The notes: generated by a model not told the origin, from the sequence alone. A stretch of 64,000 nucleotides of DNA from Neckera pumila (GCA_963969595.1 OZ018409.1:27541282-27605281); one strand, 5' to 3'; numbered from the stretch's first letter, positions 22,837 through 35,550 are shown. Made by a program: numbers and translations.

Positions 22837-23749
22837 TTAACCCCTAAAGGACTGAGGCCCTTTTTCTGCAAAAGCACACTCGAAACTGCCATTTCTATAG
22901 CAAAAAGTAAAAGATTTGAAAAATGTTTTTTTTTTCACATCTAACCATAGGATTTTACACCTAACTAGTATGAGAGTGTGTAGAAAAAATTTCAGAATTT
23001 TTGTCCGCACAGATTGCAAGATATCTGCGTTTAAAGTGAAAAAAACAAGTTTTTCAACACATTGCGAGACTAGATTTTTTGACTTTGAACATTTTTAACT
23101 TAAAATTTTTGCACTACAGAATTTTGAGCTTTAAATCTCTGTAGTGGAGAATTGAGTTGAGAATCTAGGAAAAAAAAAATCAAAAAAACTTAATTATCAT
23201 TCTTTAAAAAATTGTTAAGTAGAGGTAGATATGAGATAGAAGGAAAATCTAAAATATTCATATATTTAGGTGCAATTAAAATGCGCTAATCCCAATGGTA
23301 AGATTTTTCTAGCAAGTAATGTAAACCGCAAAAAAAAAAAAATTGAAAAATTTGAAAAATTGCATTCAGAAGTGCATCCTAGAAGTTATTTTTTCAAGAA
23401 GATGCTCTAATTGCCCAAAAAACATAACTTTCTCATAACAAATCCAAATGAAATGAATCAAAGCTTTCCAAATAGACAAAGTTGTAATCTAAATAATTAA
23501 AAAAAAAATTCAAATTTTTGTCCAATTTTTTTTTATGCCCGGGTTGCCCGCCATCCCCTGTTTTGAGCTTATTTGGTCATAACTTTTGTTCCCGGGCACC
23601 GATTGTGAAAAAATTATATTCTCACGAAGCTATTCAGCTTTTGTACCTCCCAAAAAAGTTTCAAAAAATCAGGAGAAAATTTCAGCCCGTAGCTACCTGC
23701 CCAAAAATGCATTTGTCCCCCGAATGGACAATGGTCCTTTAGGGGTTAA
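22837..23749 (+). mobile_element. TTAA-flanked DNA element, copy 4 (905 bp)
   Basis: The element proper is 22841-23745. Ends: TTAA-CCCCTAAAGGACTGAGGCCC and caatggtcctttaggggTTAA. It is in the same orientation as copy 3, about 1.2 kb downstream of it, and of equal length. Short open frames on both strands inside it are not genes. Confidence 0.88.
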
Positions 23750-23799
23750 TTAGAAGATGGATATTTCCAAAACTGCTACTTTTTGCTACCATGCCTATA

Positions 23800-24490
23800 T
23801 GAACCTCTAAAAGCTTATTGTCCCTTCGAGGGACAAATAGAATTTTGGGCAGGTACCTACGGGCTGAATTTTTGTCGTGATTTTCCGAAATTTTTTTTAA
23901 GATAGAAAAACTGCTAAGCTTCATAAGAATAAAAAAAATTTCAATTGGTAATTGGGAAAAAAGTTATGCCCAAATAAGCTCAAAATATCCTTTGGGGGGC
24001 AGTAAATTTTTTTTTTTTTTTTTCATTTTTTTTTCATTTTTTTTTCCTTAAAGATTATATTTTTGTCTATTTGTAAAGCTTTGATTCATTTCATTTGGAT
24101 CTTTTATGAAATACTTCTACTTAACAATTTTTTTAATAATGAACATTAAGTTTTTCTGAATTGATTTTTTTTGCTAGACTCTCAACTCAATTCTCTACTA
24201 TGAAGATTTAAAGCTCATAACTCTGTAGTGCAAAACATTTAAGTTAAAAATGTTCATAAAATCTAATCTAATGTGCTGAAAAACTTGTTTTTTCACTTTA
24301 AACACAGACATCTTGCAATCTGTGCAATCAAAAATTCTGAAATTTTTTCCACACATTCTCGTACTAATTATATGTAAGATCTTGTGGTTAGATGTGCAAA
24401 AAAACAATTTTTAATTTTGCTCTTTGCTATAAAAATGACAGTTTTGGGTGTTTTTTGGCAGAAAAAGACCTTGGGTCTTTTAGGAGTTAA
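23800..24490 (-). mobile_element. TTAA-family DNA element, copy 5, internally deleted
   Basis: The element proper is about 23804-24486 (683 bp). The left end is CCTCTAAAAGCTTATTGTCC after tgaa (a decayed TTAA); the right end is gggtcttttaggagTTAA. The orientation is opposite to copy 4, which ends only 54 bases to the left. Relative to the 905-bp form it lacks about 220 bp in the middle. Confidence 0.8.
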
Positions 24491-24493
24491 ACT

Positions 24494-24720
24494 AGTCAAA
24501 TTTTTATATTTTATAGTTGGCAAGTAAAAAGAAGTTCCAATGCACCAAAGAATGCAACATTTGGATATTGTATGCAAAAGTAATGAAGGTTCAAAGTTTT
24601 TCTTAGTAGATGTTTTAAAACTGTTTCTTCAACATATGTACGCATAGAGTAATGATGGCAATTTCAGGCAAGGTGCAATTTTGGTCAGCTTTTCCACCTC
24701 AATTGCATTCTGCTTTGTTT
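24494..24720 (+). repeat. Dispersed repeat, second copy at 42851-43060
   Basis: A block with gtcaaattt, aagaagttc, caacatttggat and atgcaaaagt in order is shared, with substitutions, with 42851-43060 in the same orientation. The two copies lie downstream of TTAA-family elements, immediately here and by about 320 bp there. The nature of the repeat is unknown. Confidence 0.5.
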
Positions 24721-26756
24721 ATGTGAGTTCAAAATTGAATTGCTAGTTTGCCATCATGGAATGTCTTTCAATAGATATAACTGAAGATTTGATAATTGTA
24801 TTTTACAAAAATAGTCATTTAGTATGGGTGAATAATTGACCATCTGGTAAATTGTTATGGTCAACAATAAAGTTTACGGAGTAGATAATTAGTGTGTCAT
24901 TTTTATAATACAATAACAAAATTATAAAATTATAAGTACCATCTTAAATATCAAAATATTAAATAATGTGCTAAATAAATTTGATGAATAATTAGTGAAT
25001 CCAAATCTTTTTACAGTGATGCATAATAACATGTGATCATGAGAAATAAAATGAACCACACTCAATAACCATTTTGATGTACTGATACCAAAGCTTAGAC
25101 ATGCCAACCCTATTATAATGCTACACTATAATCTTAATCGACAAATTGAAAAAAATTAGGTTGAGGTGGAAAAATTAGGTTGAGGTGGACTTGTAGCTTC
25201 CAAATACAAGTTTCATAAAAATTGGTAATTTTTCACTTACTAAAAACGTGAAGCACAATTGGATTTTTCCTTTCATAACTAGGACAAATCAAATTATAAT
25301 TTTTTTAATATTAAAACACCACATGTTGAAAATAAGGTGGAGTGGTCAAATTTGTGATCTCATCATTTGCAACTTTTAATTGTAGGATCTTATATCTAAC
25401 TTGAATGTCTACTTTACCATCAATTTTTAGAGCCTAATTCTTTAGTATCTTCAAGATCATAATGTTCAAAGAGTACAGTAAGCTTTCTCCAATCCTCCCA
25501 AAAGGTGAAGTTTCAACTTTGGAACTTTTAAAGAAAAAATATTTGTCTTATGCTATTTGTGAATTTGCTATTTGTTAGAAAGTTAAATTGGGAATATATA
25601 ATAAAGAGTCCAAGGAAAATATCTTCACTTTCATCCTTTAAATAATCATTACATGAAAAGGTATAAGATAATTAAAAAACTAAATTGCTAATAAATCTAG
25701 CATGGAATTGAAATAAGCATGTACTAATGGTGAAATGTTGTCAAAAAACGTCTAAGGCCCATGGATGCACTTTTTGATTTTTTTAAATTGCAAAAATTGA
25801 GTAAAAAAACAAACTTCACATTTATTTCTTGGAGGACATATCATGATTGCCCTCAAAACAAAATTCCTCATTTATTTTATTTCACTCATTAGAATGGAAT
25901 GAAATTGTAGTTTTCCTTGCCACTTCTACAAACCTTTGCCTAATTGACAAAATGTTGTCAATTCAATGAGTTCTATTTTTATAAGGAGGTGGAGTAATTA
26001 TTCATCAAACAAACACTCTAAATCTATATAAGCAATATTTAACCATATCATTGCAAGAAAACTATGTAATAATTTTTTCCCATACGAGTGTCTATACCCT
26101 CCTTGACAAGTAATTCTTTTACCGCCATTTTTGCATTATACCTTTCAATCTTTGATTGATCCAAAAGTCATAATTAAGGGACACAATATTCTTCTATTCC
26201 TTTTGTAAAATTTAAAAATGCTTTATATTTTTTGAATAGGCTACATGATCACAGGCATACTCAATAAGATTAGCCATTTAGGTCTCTTTGTAGTCAATTC
26301 CTTAAAGGGTTTGGAATATAAACCCTCTACCTTAGAATTAATTATAGTCATTGCATTTTGAATTAGAAATATAGTTGAGATCTGTGCTTGTGAGATTCTC
26401 TTTCAATGGTCTATTTTGATGGTTCATCAAACTAATATATAGTCTTTGAATTAGGATTTTATGTTTTTAAATAGGATACATATATGAGGATCAAGGTACA
26501 TTATTTGCTAAAGGACTATATTTAATCAACGTAATAGGCATGGCATCTGCATGCACGGGTAAACTAAGACTTGATTAATGTAATAGAGCATAGGTCAAAT
26601 GAAGGGGCCAAGGAAGATACTAATTTAACAATTAGCCTCAATTAGCTTTTATATTCTTGTCCTATGCAAAACTATTGACATGTCTAGTATTTACAAAGTA
26701 AAAAAGTTCTCTAATAATTGTATTGAGAAAAGTATTAGTTTAAATTCCAAATGTTA
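24721..26756. other. AT-rich intergenic DNA, no gene seen
   Basis: No recognisable gene or element end. Short direct repetition of aaaattaggttgaggtgg occurs at about 25153-25187. Confidence 0.5.
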
Positions 26757-27080
26757 CATTACAAGAATTTTCAGCCCTCCGAAGGGGTGCTCTAGATTGA
26801 CATGCCAAGCTATTTCTAAGCTTGGCCTGTCAATCTGAAAAAGTCCCCTGATGAGCAGTCAGACAAGCTGACTGCTTGTCAAAACAATTAGATTTTGCGA
26901 TTTTTTTTTTTTTTAACAAATTTTTAACTTGTAAAACTTGAATCATGCGTCACTGTCACTGCAATTTCAGCTGCACGGAAGTTGGGGGAAAATGAAAATT
27001 TCAGCCCCAAAAAATCAAATTTTAGGGTACTTTGGATGGCTGTGGAGCAGCCCTCCAGAGGCCTAAGATTTTCTCTAATG
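26757..27080. mobile_element. MITE with CATTAGAGAAAA termini, copy 1
   Basis: The left end cattacaagaattttcagcc and the reverse complement of the right end, cattagagaaaatcttaggcc, are imperfect inverted repeats. The interior shares blocks (cctgatgagcagtcaga-like, tgacatgccaagc-like, ggctgctctacagccct-like) with 32449-32909 in reverse orientation. No clear TSD. Confidence 0.6.
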
Positions 27081-27199
27081 ATATTGTTGCTCAAATGCAC
27101 TATTTAGAATTATTGTTCAAGTATTTATTGGCTTTACACATGTAAGTGAGTAATTGATATGATTTTAGGAAGATTTTTTTTGGACACTAGTAAAAGAAC

Positions 27200-28140
27200 C
27201 TTTACTGCATAAAAAAAAATACAAGAAACCCAACCGTACATGGCCTGGAGGGGGAAATTAACCAATCAATGACACAACAACAACAAAAAAATACACGGAC
27301 AAGCGCTGGGGCACGCACCGCCTATGTGGTTGGTAGATGAATCCAGCCTTAGAACTGGAAGCACCCACCTCGATATTCCATCAACCATTAACACAAATAC
27401 CTCGTTGCAAGCCCATCGCTACTCAAATCTAATCCTAGCACCCCTCTCCACCTCTAGGGAGACCTGGGTGTTGCTTACCAATTGTGTCCCACTCCACACG
27501 CTCGTGCATGCTTAGCTAGATACAATGCAGAAGCTTAACTAGTTGCCACCAAATATCATTGAACACTACGTCGTTGCGTTTGAGTCATAGCACCCAAAGG
27601 ATCACCGTCCGTACACTATAAGAAACTAGAGTTTTCTAATGTCTAAATTGACGGATTTTAGGTGACGTCAATTAAGACAATGCATGTTTTTTATGCTACA
27701 TTGGACGTCACTGTTGACATAAAAAACACGTGATGTTTAAGTCGACATCACCTAAAATCCGTCAACTTAGACATCATGTGTTTTTTAAAACGACACCAAA
27801 AACACGGTTTTTTTTTATAGTGGTAGAGCCACCAAAACACACACCACCACATCAAACTTGCGTAGAATGCGGTCCGAGAAAATGCCTTGCTTCCATGCTA
27901 ACGGCCACCATGGTCCCCTGGCCTCCTTGGTTGTACTAAGCACATTCATGATGTGAATCCCCCACTGCCATGCTTGTTACGCCAAAGAGCATTCCCAAAA
28001 TGGGTGAAGAATGGATTTATGTATCTTCCAAGGGCATATTGGGTAGCTAGTGTCGATGGCATGATGAATCCAACTTCTCCACGCATGAACTGCTACTGCT
28101 CAGTGCCACACTAACCACAATAGTTCAGCTTCTTTAGGGG
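27200..28140 (-). pseudogene. LINE (L1-like) ORF2 3' fragment, interrupted by a MITE
   Basis: Read on the minus strand, the DNA at 27830-28130 gives a decayed zf-RVT-like region: I-C-P-W-K, H-K-S-I-L-H-P-F-W-E-C, then Q-A-W-Q-W-G-I-H-I. Beyond the CACTA element at 27614-27822, the segment at about 27540-27610 continues with L-K-R-N-D-V-V-F-N-D-I-W-W. This is the usual C-terminal end of plant L1-type ORF2. There are several stops and frameshifts and no intact polymerase. Plus-strand frames across it are antisense artefacts. Outer limits are approximate. Confidence 0.65.
27614..27822. mobile_element. CACTA-type MITE (CACTATAAGAAA family)
   Basis: The left end is CACTATAAGAAAC and the right end ttttttttatagtg. 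The arms pair over long blocks (for example gacggattttaggtgacgtc with its partner near 27735-27770). The 3-bp TSD is GTA at 27611-27613 and 27823-27825. It splits the LINE fragment. Confidence 0.85.
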
Positions 28141-28308
28141 TGCTGGTTTTGGTTGTTTTAGGAAGAATTTGAAGTTTCAAAAGAGTTGAGTTGACTAGAA
28201 AATTTAGTTGAACTCTAAATTGTTGGGTGTGGTAGGTCACCATTATTTTGCAACTTCATTATAATCTAGATACCAAAAGTTAAAAAACCAAGCACCTTCA
28301 ATACTAGG

Positions 28309-28590
28309 GCCATCACAAAGTTTAGACCCTACAGTTTGTTAACAATTATCATGTAGTTATCGTTGTTTTATGGGTGCACAAGTGAATTACAATTTATTGC
28401 ATTATTGTACAATGCATTACTTTGCATTGTTATCGCATTGTTACAATGCATTACTTGCAACTGCATTGTAATGATACAAAGTGATGCATCGTAATGATGT
28501 GACAAATTGTAATTAATGTGCGCACCCATGAAACAATGATAACCACATGATAACTGTTGACAAACCATATGGTCTAAACTTTGTGATGGC
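28309..28590. mobile_element. Long-hairpin MITE with GCCATCACAAAGTTTAGACC termini
   Basis: A perfect 20-base inverted repeat (GCCATCACAAAGTTTAGACC) marks the ends. Pairing continues inward almost to the centre (aacaattatcatg with catgataactgtt; atgggtgc with gcacccat). The centre is rich in 'tgcattac' variants. I cannot read a clear TSD. Confidence 0.75.
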
Positions 28591-28824
28591 GGTATAATAT
28601 TCTAGTGAAAGTTATGATCAAACATCCGAAACATCAATTTCATTGTAGTGGCATGATTTTGGTGCCAAAAATTGTGACATACATACATTAAAGTTTAACA
28701 TCTAGGACATATACGAATTTATATTTCAAAACAAATTTTCTATGACTTGCCACAATATTGGAATACCGCCCATTTAATGAAATTATTGTTCCAATTTGGA
28801 TTACAATTATGCATTGAGAATCTA

Positions 28825-29372
28825 TTAACCTCTAGAAGAACCAAGTGACCATCAACGCATGCAAGAAATCAAAGTCAATTTTAGTCGGATGTTCATGAAA
28901 TTTTGACAAAGTGTGAACATATATCCCCTTAGTAGGAATATCATTTTTTCCTTGATTAATCAGGTGCCCAGATCAAAAGTTATACTACTCTAAATTTTTT
29001 GGACAGCTCGAGCAACATGTACAAAACTCCTTCTATAATTCTGAAATTTGGCAAGTATGTAACTTACATGATATTAAAGATGAAAATTTCAAAAAAGCAA
29101 CCATTTGTAATATAAAAATCTCACTCTAGGAGGCCCTATAGGGCAAGGTGTCGAGGTTGGAAAAAAACTTCTAACTTCAAAAATTATAATCTTTCAATTG
29201 TACAATCAATGTTTCTAAAAAAAAACTCCACACATTCCTATAATAGTCCAATAAAAATTTGTGCGGATGAATTTGAACAAAACCTTTCTTTTTCATTTTT
29301 TTCTCACTCCCTTGAAAAGTGACAATTTTCACGACTTTTGCTTGAAATGTGCCTTGGTCCTTTAGGGGTTAA
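28825..29372 (+). mobile_element. TTAA-flanked DNA element, copy 6 (540 bp)
   Basis: The element proper is 28829-29368: TTAA-CCTCTAGAAGAACCAAG at the left, ccttggtcctttaggggTTAA at the right. It is shorter and more diverged than copies 3 and 4, and no coding frame is present. Confidence 0.7.
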
Positions 29373-29534
29373 AAATTGATGACAATGCATTCTAAATACT
29401 ACACTATCTTGAGATTTCTTTTGTAGCAAAGGCAATCCTACATTCATGTTGCACTTGTTTTCATACTAATATCAAATGGAAGTGAGTGATGATCAAATGC
29501 AAGTCCACAATGCTAGTTCTTATTCATTGAGTTG

Positions 29535-29590
29535 TTAACCCCTGAAGGATCAAATCCACTTTTGTTGCTTTTGTCATTTTGAAGTGTAAG
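29535..29590 (+). mobile_element. Solo left end of a TTAA-family element
   Basis: TTAACCCCTGAAGGATCAAA matches the family terminus, but no partner right end follows before unrelated sequence. Probably a truncated copy. Confidence 0.4.
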
Positions 29591-29854
29591 GTAAACGCAC
29601 CCATTCCCACCCCTATATCCAATTATGTCCTCATGTACAAATAAATAGCATTCTAGAAAGAAAATGTGCACCACTAGTTCATGAGGAAGGAATTCTTAAA
29701 GGAACAGAAATGGTGTGTCTACCTTAGTAGTTTACTCATTTTTTTAAATCAAGTCTCAAACCAATTGGTGAAGATTTTCCTTCTGTCAGAGTGACTGTAG
29801 GATCTCCAACTAGATTCAATGAATATTTGGACAAAGCAAAAAACTTTGAGATCA

Positions 29855-30153
29855 GACATTAGAGGGGTTTTGGGGGCCTTGGAAGACTGTTTCAGGCCCG
29901 TTTCCTAGTCTGCCCAGATTTAGGGAACGACAATACGGGCGTATTAGATTTTTTTTAAGAAAAAAAAAAAAAAAAAATATTACCAAAATATCATTTTAAC
30001 CAAAATTTTATTTTATTTTATTTTTTCAAAAATGACGTGGCAGTCGCTTGGCCATGTCAGCCTGGCCATTTGACAATGTCCTAGTATTCCTGCAAAATTT
30101 CCACAGTCCAGGAACTCGCAGTCTCTTAGGAGGCCCAAAACTCCTCTAATGTC
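29855..30153. mobile_element. MITE with GACATTAGAGG termini, copy 1
   Basis: The left end gacattagaggggttttggg and the reverse complement of the right end, gacattagaggagttttggg, form the terminal inverted repeat. The flanks show TCA direct repeats (29852-29854 and 30154-30156). The interior (tctgcccagattta, tggcagtcgcttggccatgt) resembles 59508-59816. No coding capacity. Confidence 0.75.
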
Positions 30154-30156
30154 TCA

Positions 30157-32023
30157 TGGGCCTTCAGATTATAAGGTTTGAATGAGATAGTTTATCTAAA
30201 ATTAGGAAAAAAATCCACTTGTCCGTTGGCATTCTTTGGATATCAACCCTCAAATTTAGGCATGCTACAATATATATGAACATAAATTTCTGATCAGTCA
30301 CCATTTGAATCAATAAATAATTTGCATCCGTTTACCAATCATCCAACGTTTTATATGGAGTTTGCAATTGATCATCCCAGAATAGGTGACCTTCAACTTG
30401 GATTTTGGAAACACTGAATGTCATTCAAATTCAATTCATTGACAACGGTATAGATGCCTTGAAATCAAATTCAAGCAACTATTACAATTGAAATTGTTGC
30501 AAAATCAATGATAGATCTATTCGAGATCTCAAATTTTCATGAAAAAATGGAACTCATTGCCCAATGAGCAAAGCATTAAGATTAAAGTAAAGGTGAGAGA
30601 CACAACTATTATTTGTAACTACTATGTTCCCAACCCTGTTCCTCATTCCCCAAAATTGCTCCCTTGCCTTGTCCTTGTCCCTATGAACTGCAGATGTGAC
30701 ATTCTAATTTTTTAATAAGGTGGCGTGTATCCCAAACTGCCTCTTTTTGACTTTTGTATCTTGAAAGTATAAATTTAGACCCCCATTTGGACCAGATTCA
30801 TTTGGATAACACCACACCTAATTTAACCATTAAAGGTCCACGCATCCAAAAAGTAGTGGATGCGCCTTAGTCAACCTTGATTGTAACTTTCAATATAATC
30901 ATTTTTGGTTTTTGATTTACACTAAGAAAATGAAGCTTAACAAGATCTCTTTCTACTTCATCTTCAAAATTTAAAAGTATTCCAAAAATTAAAAGAATTA
31001 TTGCAATCACAAGCCCATCTATTAAATTTCAAATAATCTGTGTTTTTCATTCATATTTTCTCCTTTTAAAATGGATTTTTAATTTAAATTACAAAACAAA
31101 GTTTTTCATTCTAAGCTTCATTTATGGTAAAAGTTTCACATTATTCAAATATATATGTTAGTTAATTGATATAATTTTATTTCAACCTTTAACTTAAAAA
31201 AATCACAATTTGATTTGTCCATCAATTTTTTTGAAATAAACAACATAAATAGGAAATACATTTTTCCACTAGCAAAACAGTGCCAAAATTTTGTAAATCA
31301 ATTAAATAAAAGGATAAATTTGATTCAATGGCCAATTTGACTTCAAGGTCTTTACTGTGGCTGTTTTGGATGTAAAAAAATAAAATTATCAATTGCAAAA
31401 TTTTTACACTAATCTCCATTGCTACTTGCATTTGAGAAAATTTTAAATAATTTGGATTCTTTTTGCTGTTCTAACTTATTTATTTTCAATTTTGCAACAA
31501 AAATGCCAACAATGATAATTTTTCAAGAAACAAATTGAAATTCTCACAATGATATACAATTCATAATTTCAAGTAATAAAAATACATGATTGATATTTGA
31601 ATACAAAGTAATAGGCTACATTCAGGTTAGACATAATGTTTGACTAGTTGGCAGTGGATTCCTTCCATAAGGGATTTATATAAAGTTGTGACTAGACAGT
31701 ATATCTAAATTTTAAAAAGTATTTGGCTCCAAAGGGAGGTGCAATGTAGATTGCAGGCGGAGCTTCAATACCAAATTTCTACAAATCTTCCGATTTTTAA
31801 GAACATTATTGTCTTCAAAAAAATGTAGCTACTTGTTTAGATTTGTGCACACCATGGGTGTATGATTGGTATTTCTAGATCTCAAAATAGACCACTTATT
31901 TCTAAACTGCTAGTTGCTACTACACTTCTTTTAAACTCTAAAACTTAACATAAATTAATTGCATTCTTTGTATGATCGGGCTTAGAGTTGGATATGGCCT
32001 TGTGTATGGATGCAATTAAGGAA
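30157..32023. other. AT-rich intergenic DNA, no gene seen
   Basis: No gene or well-bounded element is recognisable. Short open frames such as 31222-31431 (minus) have no family features. Confidence 0.5.
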
Positions 32024-32184
32024 TTTTATAAAAAACCAAAGTTCTTTGATGTCTGAGTTGATGAATTTTAGGTGACATTGAATGTAACAACCCATATTTT
32101 TATGTCAACAATAACATCCAATGTAAGATGTTATACTTGGTGTCACCTAAAATCCCTCATCTTAAGCACGAGTTTCTTATAGTG
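32024..32184. mobile_element. CACTA-type MITE (CACTATAAGAAA family), decayed left end
   Basis: The right end is gagtttcttatagtg; the left end has mutated to ttttataaaaaacc. The inner arms (gaattttaggtgacattg versus ggtgtcacctaaaatccctc) still pair. TSD GAA at 32021-32023 and 32185-32187. Confidence 0.8.
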
Positions 32185-32448
32185 GAAGGCTTGATACTGT
32201 TCAACAAATAGCTTTTGGGAGCTTCATCAATCGCATGCAAAGACTACAAAAAGAGAAAGGTTAGGAAACCCCAACTGACTAGGGAGCATTTTGTGAGCAA
32301 AGAGCTTATCATGAGGAGACTGCAACAGTGGAAAAGTTGCAGAGGACAATTTCAAGATAATAGTGGATAGAAGTCCAAATCATGAGACCAACTCCATGAA
32401 ACATTGTTGTTCCACAATACAAGCTGTCAAAGGATCGTATTTACTTTC

Positions 32449-32656
32449 CATTAGAGAAAACTTTAGACCTTCAAAGGGCTGCTCTACAGCCCTTCAAGGT
32501 ACCCTGAAATTTGCTTTTATTTTGAAAAAAAAATTGTTTTTCCCCTATTTTCGCCCTGCTGAAACTGCAACAGCAGTGGCGCAGGAACCAAAAATTTTGA
32601 ATAAAAAATTATTATAAAAAAAAAAAAAAATTATAATCTTAAAAATTATAAAAATA

Positions 32657-32713
<57 letters not shown>

Positions 32714-32909
32714 CTTTAAAAAAAAAAATTTAAATTTTAAATTTTTTTTAAAAAAAATTTGAAAATCTGCGGGACTTGACTACTCCGATGAGCAGTCAGA
32801 GACTCTTACTACTCACCAAGAGTAATTTCGAGGTTGACATGCCATGCAAAGAATAGCATGGCATGTCAACTTTGGACAGCCTTGTAAAGGGCTGAATTTT
32901 TCTCTAATG
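32449..32909. mobile_element. MITE with CATTAGAGAAAA termini, copy 2, with an AAT microsatellite
   Basis: Ends cattagagaaaactttagacc and ggctgaatttttctctaatg. It is related in reverse orientation to 26757-27080. A simple-repeat expansion in the middle makes it longer. Confidence 0.7.
32656..32713. repeat. (AAT)n microsatellite
   Basis: About 18 AAT units inside the MITE at 32449-32909, flanked by A-rich and T-rich runs. Confidence 0.95.
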
Positions 32910-34181
32910 AGAATGATAAACAAACTAAAAACCTATCTACTCACGTTGTAACTTTATTCAATTTGCTTTTAGCCATGGAAGACAAATTACTCCCCCTATG
33001 CCTCAAACGGAATAAGGTAGGGCTGCTTGTCCAAACTTGCTAGATATAGCTTTATTCCTCATTCTGCAACATTATTTCATCAAATATTGCACCTTAGAGA
33101 ACTTGTCGTGATAACTTGCTTGTGGAGGACAAACTTGATGAAGCATCCACTTAGACATGGCTTAAACATTTTAATAGAATACTTTCCTTGAGTTACATCA
33201 TCCTTCAAAGGCAATATGAAATATATTTCACTATGTGAAACTAAATTGTGGCTTTGCCATGGAAAAGGCCATCAATCTACAACTCCATAGATTCCTAGAT
33301 GGAAAGGTGGCTTAACAAAACTAGCAACCATTTTTAAATCCACACAAATCCACAAGCTCTTTCTTCCCTTGCTGGTTGGTTTTCCAGAGACTACTAGAAA
33401 ACATTTCATTCTCTGCTTCAATCACCAAGTCAATCACCTACCGCTTAGACCGGCTTTTGGCAATAGACATTCCCAATCCATCACTTAGCCAACACAGATT
33501 TTGTGTAGCCTTAAATCTCTTGGACGTTGGACTTTCAAGATCCACATTGAGGATATTAAAGGGAGTGTAGCAAAAATACAAGTGTCATACGAAGGCATTC
33601 AACTTTGTTGTAATAGATGCCATGACTTCTCCCACTCTATTTCCAATTGCCCAACCAACAATGGAGCTCCTGATCAGGTGACTTTTGTGGACAAATTATG
33701 ATACCAAATCATAGAATGCACATTTGAAACCAAACTTAGACGTAGCTAACATGGATGCAAGAAGTCAATCAATAAGACATACATACTTTTCCAACAGACC
33801 AACGTGGTATTACAACATGTACAACAACGGCCACCAACCTTCTTACCTTTTCCAGATCCTAGATAGAGAATGCTTTATCTTTATACATTGTCGATGTTGT
33901 GGGCTCATGTGTTAGCTCCAGCCACTATTGAGATGGTCAAGTTTCTTCCAAATGAAGGAGAGACAAACATGATCGGTCCAAACAACAATCTGCATCTCTC
34001 CAAGTTGTATCTCAACCCAATTATTATCCTATTTATAGCCATTATAACATCAAAACCCGACTACACACAAACAATAGTCCAATTGTGTCTGCAAACAATG
34101 ATAATCCAAATCATAGAGATCATTTATAACTCCCTCCACCTCTCATGCCACTCCACATCCCCTACACATTGTAGACTATGT

Positions 34182-34296
34182 AGGTGATTGCATGAAAGAC
34201 CTTCCGTTTATGTTCTACTTTGCCCGTTTTCAGCCATTTTGGGGGGAGTACTATAAAAATAGAAAAACATTTTTAAAAAGTTATGAAAAATATGAG

Positions 34297-34369
<73 letters not shown>

Positions 34370-34975
34370 AAGAAGGTACTATATGAAGGAAAAGCAAAAA
34401 AAAATTCCTTAAGTAGGAAAACTAGAAAAGAGCAGAATCGCAAGAAAATACATACTTTGACATTTTAATTTGTTAAAAATAGGAAAAGTAATTTAAAAAA
34501 AACTGAAAAATACCATTTGAGAAGACTTCATGGTGAAGAGATTCCACCAAAAAAATGATCCTAAAACCATCTTCAGTGTTCAGAATTGCGTGCGCAAGGG
34601 AGCACTCTTTGCATGGACGTAGAGGATATAAAATAAAATATTTTTTAATGCCCTTTGGTAGAATCATGGCTTCCTACTATGGAAATAGACCCTAGAAATT
34701 TCAGCTCCAAATCATTAAATTTGGGGACTCCTTGTGCAGTAATAACCCTAAAATTCAAAACGTGACAAATTAGTTTAAATGATTTTAAATATAAAATGAT
34801 TTTTGAAAATTTCTGAAAAATATAAGATATAATGAAACTCAAAAGAAGAATCTCCAATGAAAATTTCAAGTTCATGTAAGTCACGCTTCAGAAGTTATTG
34901 CAAAAGGAAGCTCCAACATTCCTTTTGTGACAATGTTTTAGTACTTCCCAGTACCGGTCTTTCTTGCAATCACCC
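34182..34975. mobile_element. GGGTGATTGCAAGAA-family DNA element (794 bp) in the LINE
   Basis: Left end AGGTGATTGCATGAAAGACC, right end accggtctttcttgcaatcaccc. TSD ATGT at 34178-34181 and 34976-34979. The interior resembles 1340-1740 and, reversed, 59090-59240. It contains a 64-bp AT run. No transposase. Confidence 0.85.
34299..34362. repeat. (AT)n microsatellite
   Basis: About 32 uninterrupted AT units; the Tyr/Ile open frames across it are artefacts. Confidence 0.95.
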
Positions 34976-35372
34976 ATGTAAGCCTCGAGATCCAAGATGA
35001 ATTGTTCTTATACACATAGAAACTCCTTTAAAAGAAGCACCTTAGGACACCAGTTTATGTATTACAGTCACCTCTATAGAACCCAAATTCAATTCAACAC
35101 ACCTATATAATGCACTACAAGGTAAGCGTCACACTTGGCTTGACTAGCATCCACCTGATAGGCACTGATCAACATTCCTACACGTCTAGTGGAACAATGC
35201 AATCCCAATACTCCGGATATCAAGAGGCACATAAGATCTAACATATGTAGTGACCTCAATTAAATTATAGCAATGGCTATTCAAGCATTTTGTAGACAAA
35301 GAAACAAGATTATTTCCCAAGCTTTCGATCCACATTTGGATGACAACCTCTTCGAGGATGCACAACCCAACC

Positions 35373-35550
35373 TACTAGAGATCCAAGGCCAAATTCACTG
35401 TCATCTAGCAACAGCTCATCCTAGCCCTCTGTTTCTTCAAACACATCACATGATCACTCCTATACTAGAGATCCAAGGCCAAATTCACTATCATTTGGAA
35501 ACAACTCATCCTAGCCCTCTGTTTTTCAATCACATCACATGATCACTCCC
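35373..35550 (+). repeat. Tandem duplication (2 x ~89 bp) within the LINE region
   Basis: A unit beginning ctagagatccaaggccaaatt and ending with a cacatgatcactcc block occurs twice in a row with about 90% identity by eye. It lies between the ORF1 and endonuclease fragments. Confidence 0.85.

Noticed and set aside
27324..27939. Plus-strand frames of 63 and 69 codons
   Set aside because: Antisense to the LINE ORF2 remnant and the inserted MITE.
34192..34468. Tyr/Ile-repeat frames
   Set aside because: Created by the AT microsatellite inside a mobile element.
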